From Alphaproteobacteria bacterium UBA828 (GTDB lineage Bacteria > Pseudomonadota > Alphaproteobacteria > UBA828): 13,286 bases of DNA. Under the pieces are notes generated by a model that was given only the letters and a program-made list of their open reading frames with translations, did no database searches and had not been told where the DNA came from. This document shows, piece by piece, positions 7,181 to 13,286 of this stretch. The first letter of the stretch is position 1, and each line of letters opens with the position of its first letter. Where the stretch lies: positions 1 through 13,286 of the forward strand of contig DBHM01000011.1 in the NCBI GenBank assembly GCA_002296185.1. Direction: 5' to 3'. Made by a program: the position numbers and the translations under genes.

Positions 7181-7376
7181 TTGAAAATACAAAAAATTAT
7201 ATGAAACTTTACTCTTCTTTGGTTTAATTTAGGCATCTCTATGCTGAAACGTACGGAATATATGGATCTGAAATCGCTTAAAACAGATTGGATTGATCTT
7301 TTTTATAGCTGTACACTGGCATTATACACGAATAGAGTTAAGATATATCATTTAAAATTTTGTTATTAATAGCTGA
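7181..7376. other. Gene-free gap between gpmI and the S41 protease
   Basis: A very AT-rich gap of 196 bases with no recognisable gene, terminator or clear sigma-70 promoter. The longest plus-strand open stretch starting with ATG is 7241-7369 (42 codons, beginning MLKRTEYMDLKSL); it has no Shine-Dalgarno and resembles nothing I know. Related genomes usually have an EnvC-like M23 peptidase gene in this place. The promoter of the downstream protease probably lies here. Confidence 0.6.
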
Positions 7377-8684
7377 GTGAAAAATGTGGCACTAAAAAAA
7401 AGTATTAAATTTTTACCAGTAATAGCTTTAGTACTGGTTATGTATAATTTTTCCCCTGCGGTATCCAGCGCAGATACTTACAAGCAATTGGATCTTTTTG
7501 GTGAAGTTTTTGAGCGAGTGAGAGAAGAGTTTGTTGAGGAAAAAAAAGATTCTGAACTAATCGAGTCAGCTATAAATGGTATGCTTGGTTCATTAGATCC
7601 ACACTCAAAGTATCTTAATCCAAAAAATCTACAAGAGATGCGGGTTCAAACAAAAGGCGAGTTTGGCGGGCTTGGGATTGAAGTAACTATGGAAAGTGGT
7701 TTTGTTAAGGTCATAGCCCCTATAGATGATACTCCAGCATACCGTGCCGGAATCAAGGCAGGAGATTTTATTACCCATCTCGATGGAGAGCCCATACTAG
7801 GGAAGAGTTTGAGTGAAGCGGTCGAATTAATGCGGGGTAGAATCAATACTAAGATTAAATTAACTGTTCAAAGGGTTGGAGTAGATGATTCCTTCGATGT
7901 AACTATAATAAGAGATAAAATCAAGATAGATTCTATCAAAGTTCGTATAGAGGGAGAAGACTTAGTATATGTACGTGTAACAGCATTTTCTGAGAGAACC
8001 TCTGAAGATTTAAAAAATTCACTAAAAGAAGTTTTTTCGGAAAATGAGAGTATTTTGCGAGGAATTATTCTCGACCTAAGAAATAATCCTGGCGGATTGT
8101 TAGATCAGGCTATTGCAGTATCAGACGTATTTTTAGCACAGGGAGAAATAGTAACAACTAGAGGCCGCGATGCAGAGACAATCCAGCGTTTTAACTCTAG
8201 GAAGGGAGATATTGCTGAAGGATTGCCTATGATAGTTCTAATTAATAGTGGCTCTGCATCAGCTTCAGAAATAGTTGCTGGAGCAATACAAGATCATAGA
8301 CGGGGTCTTATTTTAGGAACACGCTCGTTTGGTAAGGGATCAGTGCAAACAATAATACCACTAAAAGAGAGTGGGGCAATTCGTTTAACTACTGCACGTT
8401 ATTTTACCCCATCTGGTAGATCAATCCAGGCTAAAGGAATTGAACCAGACATTATTGTTGAACAAGCTAAGTTGGAGAAATTAGTTGACGCAAGACAGAG
8501 AGAGTCTGACCTCCCCGGTAGCCTAGGGGCAATAAAAGATGTAAATGGAAAGTCTAAAGGATCAAAAGGTATTAAAGAGAAAGCTATTGATAGTGTTAAT
8601 GAGGAAGTTGATTACCAGCTTATTCGCGCAATTGACTTACTCAGGGGACACAATTTGTTATCTCTAACAGATCCCGTTTCATGA
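7377..8684 (+). CDS. ctpA: S41A family C-terminal processing peptidase
   Basis: Periplasmic serine protease of the tail-specific/CtpA group, which cleaves proteins near their C-termini and is commonly linked to cell-wall enzyme turnover. Residues 1-32 form a signal peptide: basic start, hydrophobic LPVIALVLVMY, then a likely cleavage after VSSA. A short helical segment with GSLDPHSKYL follows, then a PDZ domain from about 94 to 170 (GEFGGLGIEV, AYRAGIKAGDFI) and the S41 core. The Ser-Lys dyad is Ser295 in INSGSASASEIVAGA and Lys320 in GTRSFGKGSVQ, the 25-residue spacing seen in the family; ILDLRNNPGGLLDQA at 231-245 is also diagnostic. The lysine-rich C-terminal stretch at 388-402 is likely a linker. 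There is no ATG start; GTG at 7377 is used here and GTG at 7386 is the alternative. Confidence 0.95.
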   Translation: MKNVALKKSIKFLPVIALVLVMYNFSPAVSSADTYKQLDLFGEVFERVREEFVEEKKDSELIESAINGMLGSLDPHSKYLNPKNLQEMRVQTKGEFGGLGIEVTMESGFVKVIAPIDDTPAYRAGIKAGDFITHLDGEPILGKSLSEAVELMRGRINTKIKLTVQRVGVDDSFDVTIIRDKIKIDSIKVRIEGEDLVYVRVTAFSERTSEDLKNSLKEVFSENESILRGIILDLRNNPGGLLDQAIAVSDVFLAQGEIVTTRGRDAETIQRFNSRKGDIAEGLPMIVLINSGSASASEIVAGAIQDHRRGLILGTRSFGKGSVQTIIPLKESGAIRLTTARYFTPSGRSIQAKGIEPDIIVEQAKLEKLVDARQRESDLPGSLGAIKDVNGKSKGSKGIKEKAIDSVNEEVDYQLIRAIDLLRGHNLLSLTDPVS

Positions 8685-8717
8685 GTATTTTACTTTTGCT
8701 TATATTTAGGTGCTCAT

Positions 8718-9176
8718 ATGGATAGCGCACGGACTGAACCCCCGTATCCCAGGGCCAGTCTGGCTATAATGGTTGTTATAATTATAGTCCTCTGCATTGT
8801 AGCTTTGGTTTGTTGGATTGAGCTTGGAAAAACTAACACCGCTCATAATTTTATAGTTCCAGTAATAGAAATTCCTATTGAAAAAGATTTCTCTGCAATA
8901 GATGATTTGCCCACTAATATTGTTCCTGTTGTTGTGGAATCTATTATCTCTAATGATTCAAAAATGAAAGTTAGTAAATCAGTAGAAGGCAGAATAAATA
9001 CATTAGATCGTCAGGAAATTACCACTGAAAAAATAAAGGATGATTCTATCCTAGCTGCAGGAGAAAAGAAGGCCATATCAAGCTCAGTAGATATAGTGAT
9101 TTCAGAAGAGGATGGTTCTATAATCTTATATAATGACGTATATAAAAAAATAAAAGATGAAACTTTTGCTCAATAA
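8718..9176 (+). CDS. Small single-pass membrane protein of unknown function
   Basis: I do not recognise this 152-residue protein. Residues 1-13 are polar with prolines (EPPYPR), residues 14-35 form one strong hydrophobic membrane helix (IMVVIIIVLCIVALVCW), and the remaining 117 residues are hydrophilic, rich in Ser, Asp, Glu, Lys and Ile, with no cysteine after the helix and no catalytic motif. The likely layout is N-terminus inside and the low-complexity tail in the periplasm. The ATG at 8718 has an AGGTG about 8 bases upstream. It sits 33 bases after the protease and 35 before rppH, so it is probably co-transcribed. In related genomes this slot is usually filled by a divergent polysaccharide deacetylase with a similar N-terminal anchor and linker; this may be a shortened relict of that gene or an unrelated replacement. 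Coding is supported by its fit in a tight same-strand run. Confidence 0.72.
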   Translation: MDSARTEPPYPRASLAIMVVIIIVLCIVALVCWIELGKTNTAHNFIVPVIEIPIEKDFSAIDDLPTNIVPVVVESIISNDSKMKVSKSVEGRINTLDRQEITTEKIKDDSILAAGEKKAISSSVDIVISEEDGSIILYNDVYKKIKDETFAQ

Positions 9177-9211
9177 AGGCTTAATTCTCAAAATTAACTA
9201 GTAAAAACATT

Positions 9212-9703
9212 ATGGAAAGATCGCAGAAATATAGGCGGGGTATAGGTGTTGTCTTGATCAACTCTGCAGGTTCAGTTTGGGCAGGGCGCCGCTCGGATTT
9301 TAGTGGCGGTAGCTGGCAGATGCCCCAGGGAGGTATTGATCCAGGAGAAGATGTAAAGTCGGCTTTTTTTAGAGAGTTGGAGGAGGAGACTAGTATTAAG
9401 CCGGGGATGATTTCTTTACTTGCACAAAGTAAAGAGTGGATTAGTTACAATTTTCCAACAAGTCTCGCTAACAAAGTCTGGTCAGGTAGGTATATTGGTC
9501 AAGAGCATATTTGGTTTTTAGCTTACTTTAAAGGTTCAGAGATTGATATTAATATTGAGACTGAAACCCCAGAATTTGAGGATTGGTGCTGGATGAAGCC
9601 AAGTGACTTAGTGGGCCAAATAATTGAATTTAAGCAAGAAGCTTATACGAAAGTGTTTAGAGAGTTCGATGTGCTCATTAAAAAAGAGATTACATATAAT
9701 TAA
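9212..9703 (+). CDS. rppH: RNA pyrophosphohydrolase (Nudix hydrolase)
   Basis: Removes pyrophosphate from the 5'-triphosphate end of mRNA, opening it to 5'-end-dependent decay by RNase E. The N-terminus YRRGIGVVLIN and the signature WQMPQGGIDPGED are characteristic of RppH rather than other Nudix enzymes. The Nudix box spans residues 40-62, with metal-binding Glu55, Glu58 and Glu59 in RELEEET; the normally conserved glycine near the end of the box is Ser61. The segment WISYNFP and the C-terminal KQEAYTKVFREF also match the family. Length 163 is normal. No clear Shine-Dalgarno precedes the ATG. It ends 31 bases from the convergent atpC. Confidence 0.95.
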   Translation: MERSQKYRRGIGVVLINSAGSVWAGRRSDFSGGSWQMPQGGIDPGEDVKSAFFRELEEETSIKPGMISLLAQSKEWISYNFPTSLANKVWSGRYIGQEHIWFLAYFKGSEIDINIETETPEFEDWCWMKPSDLVGQIIEFKQEAYTKVFREFDVLIKKEITYN

Positions 9704-9734
9704 TATTTATACGTCTCTTGTCTTAATAACATAA

Positions 9735-10139
9735 TTAGTTCTGGGATGCTTCTACCAGGGCTCTGGCTACTTCTACAGAGCGTTCTGCGCGCGACCGGTC
9801 TGTTTCTGAGGTAGTACTTGATAAATCAGACTCTGCAGCGTTTAATCTTTCTTGTGCCCCATTAGTGTCTATCTCAGATACTGGCATCGATTCGGTGGAT
9901 AAAACTGTACAACGTTTAGAGGTTACCTCTGCATATCCTCCACCAACAAAATAGCGCTCTTTAACTTGATTGCTCTCATAAATTTCAACTATGCCTGGCC
10001 TCACAGTTGATATTAAATTTGCATGTCCAGGCAGTACACCAAAATCACCCTCCGCCCCAGGTACGACTACAAGTTCAACTTCACCTGTAAAAATAAGCTT
10101 TTCTGGAGCTACTAGCTCAAATTGTACTGTTTCAACCAT
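9735..10139 (-). CDS. atpC: ATP synthase F1 subunit epsilon
   Basis: Subunit of the central rotor stalk of F1; it couples c-ring rotation to catalysis and can inhibit ATP hydrolysis. The N-terminal beta-sandwich is evident from FELVAPEKLIFTGEVELVVVPGAEGDFGVLPGHANLI and the later YFVGGGYAEVTSKRCTVL. The remaining 50 residues form the helical hairpin with alternating Arg/Glu/Ala. Length 134 is typical of Alphaproteobacteria. A GGAG lies about 8 bases before the ATG. It is the last gene of the atp operon, 22 bases after atpD. No intrinsic terminator is visible in the 31-base gap to rppH. Confidence 0.97.
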   Translation of the reverse strand: MVETVQFELVAPEKLIFTGEVELVVVPGAEGDFGVLPGHANLISTVRPGIVEIYESNQVKERYFVGGGYAEVTSKRCTVLSTESMPVSEIDTNGAQERLNAAESDLSSTTSETDRSRAERSVEVARALVEASQN

Positions 10140-10161
10140 TATTATTCTCCGTAGAAGGTAA

Positions 10162-11589
10162 TCAAGCTGCTTCGGCAGCCATTTGTTTGGCTTTTTCTAC
10201 AGCTTCTTCAATTCCGCCTACCATATAAAAGGCTGCTTCGGGTAGATCATCATATTCTCCACTACAGATCGCCTTGAATCCAGAAATAGTATCTTTAATG
10301 TCTACAAGCTTACCTGGTGATCCAGTAAATACTTCTGCAACATGGAAAGGCTGAGAAAGAAAGCGTTGAATTTTTCTAGCACGAGCAACAGTTAGTTTAT
10401 CCTCTTCAGATAGCTCGTCCATACCTAGTATGGCAATTATATCTTGAAGAGACTTATAGGTTTGAAGTACCCTTTGTACTTCACGAGCAACATCGTAATG
10501 TTCATCTCCAATAATCCTTGGGTCAAGCATCCTTGATGTTGAGTCAAGAGGGTCTACAGCTGGATAGATACCTAGCTCTGCAATTTGTCTTGATAGAACT
10601 GTAGTAGCATCAAGATGGGAGAATGAAGTTGCAGGTGCTGGGTCAGTAAGATCATCAGCTGGAACATATATAGCTTGGACAGAGGTAATTGAACCCTTTT
10701 GTGTAGAGGTTATACGTTCTTGAAGAGTCCCCATATCTGTGGCAAGGGTTGGCTGATAACCAACTGCTGATGGTATTCTTCCTAAGAGAGCTGACACCTC
10801 AGATCCTGCTTGAGTAAAGCGGAATATATTATCGACAAACAGTAAAACATCTTGACCTTCTGCGTCCCGAAAGTATTCGGCTTGAGTGAGTCCTGTTAAC
10901 CCAACCCGCGCTCGAGCACCGGGGGGTTCATTCATTTGGCCGTAAACCAAAGCAACCTTAGATGCGTCTCCTTCAAGGTCAATTACTCCTGATTCAATCA
11001 TTTCGTGATAAAGATCATTCCCTTCTCGAGTTCTTTCGCCTACGCCTGCAAAAACAGAGTAACCGCCATGAGCTTTAGCAATATTATTAATGAGCTCCAT
11101 AATCAGGACAGTTTTTCCTACACCCGCTCCTCCAAAAAGGCCAATCTTTCCTCCTTTTGCATAAGGAGCCAGCAGATCAACCACTTTAATACCGGTTACA
11201 AGCATCTCGGATTCAGTGGATTGGTCCACGAATTCGGGGGCTTGGGCATGAATAGGAAGAGTTTTATCAGTTTTTACCGGACCACGTTCGTCAATTGGCT
11301 CGCCTACTACATTTATAATTCGTCCTAGCATCTCAGGGCCAACCGGGACTGATATTCCTGCCCCAGTATCAGATGCATCAGATCCTCTAACTAGTCCTTC
11401 AGTAGTATCCATAGCGATACAACGAACTGTATTTTCACCCAAATGCTGCGCTACCTCTAGAACCAATCTATTTCCTTGGTTATCTACGTGGAGAGCATTC
11501 AAAATGGCAGGTAGGTCTCCCTCGAACTGTACATCAACTACAGCACCCATAACTTGGCTAATTTTTCCGACTGCATTTTTACTGGACAT
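10162..11589 (-). CDS. atpD: ATP synthase F1 subunit beta
   Basis: Catalytic subunit of F1 that makes ATP from ADP and phosphate. Motifs are all present: Walker A GGAGVGKT at 153-160, the GERTREGNDLYHEM segment with catalytic Glu185, Walker B LLFVDNIFRF, the AGSEVSALLGRIPSAVGYQP signature, VPADDLTDPAPATSF and the DELSEED torque loop in the C-terminal domain. The C-terminus (AAFYMVGGIEEAVEKA) is standard. Length 475 matches alphaproteobacterial beta subunits. An AGGAAG Shine-Dalgarno lies about 7 bases upstream of the ATG. It follows atpG by 57 bases, the widest gap in this operon, and is followed by atpC after 22 bases. Confidence 0.99.
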   Translation of the reverse strand: MSSKNAVGKISQVMGAVVDVQFEGDLPAILNALHVDNQGNRLVLEVAQHLGENTVRCIAMDTTEGLVRGSDASDTGAGISVPVGPEMLGRIINVVGEPIDERGPVKTDKTLPIHAQAPEFVDQSTESEMLVTGIKVVDLLAPYAKGGKIGLFGGAGVGKTVLIMELINNIAKAHGGYSVFAGVGERTREGNDLYHEMIESGVIDLEGDASKVALVYGQMNEPPGARARVGLTGLTQAEYFRDAEGQDVLLFVDNIFRFTQAGSEVSALLGRIPSAVGYQPTLATDMGTLQERITSTQKGSITSVQAIYVPADDLTDPAPATSFSHLDATTVLSRQIAELGIYPAVDPLDSTSRMLDPRIIGDEHYDVAREVQRVLQTYKSLQDIIAILGMDELSEEDKLTVARARKIQRFLSQPFHVAEVFTGSPGKLVDIKDTISGFKAICSGEYDDLPEAAFYMVGGIEEAVEKAKQMAAEAA

Positions 11590-11646
11590 GGCTATCTTCC
11601 TGTTAATCTATTTTTGTTTTCCCAATTCTGGCATACTTTCGACAAA

Positions 11647-12540
11647 TTATAGTGCCTCAGCGCCAGAGACAATTTCAATTAATTCTTTTGTAATTTGTGC
11701 TTGGCGGGAGCGATTATACTCCAGCGTTACTTTGTCTATCATTTCTCCTGCATTACGGGTCGCATTATCCATAGCACTCATTCGCGCCCCTTGTTCACTT
11801 GCTGCATTTTCTAATAAAGCTCGAAAAACCTGTACACCAAGATTTCTAGGTAATATATCTTCTAAAATAAGTGTTTCATCTGGTTCAAAGTCGTAAGATG
11901 AATCTGCGTCTGCGCTATCTACATCTTTTTTATCTGTATCTTCATTTATTGTGAAGGGTATCAATTGCTGAAAAGTAACAATTTGGCTCATTACAGATTC
12001 AAATCTATTATAAACTATTGTACAGACATCAAATTGCTCTTCTTGAAACATTAATGTTAGTTGCTCTCCAATGGTCGCGGCTTCACTAAACTCTGGGCCC
12101 CTTCGTCCTATACCTTGTTTATGCTCAATAATGAGTTCGCCAAATTCCCTTCGTAATTGCTCTCGTCCTTTTCTACCTACAGTATATAGTTTAACCGACT
12201 TACCTGAGGATTGGAGTTCTTGCACACGAAGTCTTACACCCCTAACTATTGAGCTATTAAAGCCGCCGCAAAGGCCTCTATCTGCAGTACATACAACTAT
12301 AAGATGGATTTGATCATTACCACTGCCAGATAGTAGTTTTGGGGCATCCTCCCTCCCTGACATTGCTAAAGCTAGGCTCCCTAGCATCCTATCCATCCGC
12401 TCGGCATATGGACGTGCTGCCTCAGCGGCTTCTTGGGCACGTCGCAACTTTGATGCTGCAACTAATTTCATCGCAGACGTGATTTTTTGCGTTTGCTTAA
12501 CGCTATTGATCCTTAGACGGAGTGATTTAAGACTTGCCAT
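11647..12540 (-). CDS. atpG: ATP synthase F1 subunit gamma
   Basis: Rotor shaft of F1, turning inside the alpha3-beta3 ring. The long N-terminal helix begins MASLKSLRLRINSVKQTQKI and continues TSAMKLVAASKLRRAQ; the Rossmann-like middle has TADRGLCGGFNSSIVR; the C-terminal helix carries ENAASEQGARMSAMDNATRNA and ends KELIEIVSGAEAL, which fits alphaproteobacterial gamma very closely. Length is 297. An acidic, low-complexity segment (DTDKKDVDSADADSS) occurs at about residues 197-215, a place where gamma subunits of this class vary. The start is fixed by the conserved N-terminus, although the Shine-Dalgarno is weak. It lies 22 bases after atpA. Confidence 0.98.
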   Translation of the reverse strand: MASLKSLRLRINSVKQTQKITSAMKLVAASKLRRAQEAAEAARPYAERMDRMLGSLALAMSGREDAPKLLSGSGNDQIHLIVVCTADRGLCGGFNSSIVRGVRLRVQELQSSGKSVKLYTVGRKGREQLRREFGELIIEHKQGIGRRGPEFSEAATIGEQLTLMFQEEQFDVCTIVYNRFESVMSQIVTFQQLIPFTINEDTDKKDVDSADADSSYDFEPDETLILEDILPRNLGVQVFRALLENAASEQGARMSAMDNATRNAGEMIDKVTLEYNRSRQAQITKELIEIVSGAEAL

Positions 12541-12562
12541 AGTTTATTGCTTTTCGTCTCTT

Positions 12563-13286
12563 TTATGAAAATGACTTAACAAAGCCATCTAGAAGAGTGG
12601 TTAGTTTTTTTTCATTTTCATCGCTGAGGACGCCGCTTTCTCGGATTTCATCAAGTATATCAGATGAGCTGGATCGAACCTCACTTAAGTATGATTGTTC
12701 AAATCTTGTCACGTCATTGGTATCTATATCGTCAAGATATCCCCTAACACCTGCGAAGATGGCCACTACTTGTTCTTCAACAGGCAGTGGTTCGTATTGA
12801 CCCTGTTTTAAAAGCTCTGTTAGGCGGGCGCCTCGGGCCAAAAGACGTTGGGTAGATGCATCTAGATCAGACCCGAACTGTGCAAATGCAGCCATTTCTC
12901 GGTACTGCGCAAGTTCAAGCTTAATTGTACCTGCGACAGACTTCATGGCCTTTATTTGAGCGGCTGATCCAACTCGACTTACTGATAGCCCAACATTGAT
13001 AGCTGGTCGAATACCTTGATAAAAGAGTTCTGTCTCTAGAAAGATTTGACCGTCAGTAATTGATATAACATTCGTTGGAATGTATGCCGAAACATCTCCG
13101 GCCTGGGTTTCAATGACTGGTAAGGCTGTCAAAGATCCTGAGCCGTTATCAGCGTTCATTTTAGCTGCACGCTCAAGTAAGCGGGAGTGAAGATAAAAAA
13201 CATCTCCCGGATAGGCCTCTCTGCCTGGAGGACGTCTCAGTAGCAATGACATTTGCCGATAGGCAACAGCTTGCTTTGATAAATCA
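12563..13286 (-). CDS. atpA: ATP synthase F1 subunit alpha, C-terminal half (partial)
   Basis: Non-catalytic nucleotide-binding subunit of F1. The reading frame is open through the right edge of the window: the codons upstream of the first internal Met read DLSKQAVAYRQ, the normal continuation of alpha, so the gene's start lies beyond 13286. Visible are about 241 codons, just under half of the usual ~510. They include LLLRRPPGREAYPGDVFYLHSRLLERAAKM, SVSRVGSAAQIKAMK with the arginine-finger region (VSRVG), and the C-terminal helical bundle ending GFVKSFS. The Walker A region is outside the window. atpH is expected upstream, as in other alphaproteobacterial atpHAGDC operons. Confidence 0.98.
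   Translation of the reverse strand, partial: DLSKQAVAYRQMSLLLRRPPGREAYPGDVFYLHSRLLERAAKMNADNGSGSLTALPVIETQAGDVSAYIPTNVISITDGQIFLETELFYQGIRPAINVGLSVSRVGSAAQIKAMKSVAGTIKLELAQYREMAAFAQFGSDLDASTQRLLARGARLTELLKQGQYEPLPVEEQVVAIFAGVRGYLDDIDTNDVTRFEQSYLSEVRSSSSDILDEIRESGVLSDENEKKLTTLLDGFVKSFS

Noticed and set aside
7241..7369. 42-codon open frame in the gpmI-protease gap
   Set aside because: No Shine-Dalgarno, no known motif, and a length expected by chance in a 196-base gap; kept only as a note under the gap.
11005..11328. 107-codon plus-strand frame over atpD
   Set aside because: Antisense to the catalytic domain of beta; no independent support.
11890..11945. Acidic low-complexity insert in AtpG as a possible novelty
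   Set aside because: Alphaproteobacterial gamma subunits vary in length and composition here, and the flanking sequence aligns normally.
1..13286. Defence system, mobile element, prophage or CRISPR array
   Set aside because: Every long frame is explained by housekeeping genes, gaps are short, and no integrase, transposase, spaced direct repeats or tRNA attachment site is visible.

Overview
This window is an ordinary chromosomal housekeeping region of an AT-rich alphaproteobacterium. The gene order rplU-rpmA-obgE-proB-proA-nadD-rsfS-rlmH-gpmI-S41 peptidase-membrane protein-rppH, meeting a convergent F1 ATP synthase operon (atpA-G-D-C, with no F0 genes beside it), is the pattern I know from Alphaproteobacteria, especially the Rhodospirillales side. 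The low GC and short intergenic gaps suggest a streamlined, possibly marine, lineage. That placement is inference from gene order and protein character; no rRNA gene is present to settle it.

Layout. Positions 1-367 hold the end of rplU, with a lysine/alanine-rich repeat tail, and rpmA, closed by a clear intrinsic terminator (403-430). Positions 496-3952 hold obgE-proB-proA, nearly contiguous: a ribosome-assembly GTPase followed by the first two enzymes of proline synthesis, with a one-base proB/proA overlap. Positions 3970-5548 hold nadD, rsfS and rlmH (NAD synthesis, ribosome silencing, 23S rRNA methylation). Positions 5639-7180 hold gpmI (glycolysis). After a gene-free gap of about 200 bases come a secreted C-terminal processing protease (7377-8684), an unrecognised 152-residue single-pass membrane protein (8718-9176) and rppH (9212-9703). 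From 9735 to the right edge, on the minus strand, are atpC, atpD, atpG and the C-terminal part of atpA, which runs off the window.

How they work together. The plus strand couples ribosome biogenesis and translation control (L21, L27, ObgE, RsfS, RlmH) with core metabolism (ProB/ProA, NadD, GpmI), cell-envelope proteolysis (CtpA type) and mRNA decay initiation (RppH). The minus strand encodes the catalytic F1 sector of ATP synthase. I see no transposase, integrase, phage, CRISPR, tRNA, rRNA or defence gene.

The part that departs from expectation is 7181-9211. In related genomes I would expect an EnvC-like M23 peptidase before the protease and a divergent polysaccharide deacetylase after it. 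Here the first slot is empty and the second holds a short membrane protein with no deacetylase domain. Other points worth a look are two simple tandem repeats inside coding sequence (rplU tail and gpmI), start-codon ambiguity in rlmH and nadD, and single substitutions in usually conserved motifs of RlmH and RppH. I found no convincing new multi-gene system.
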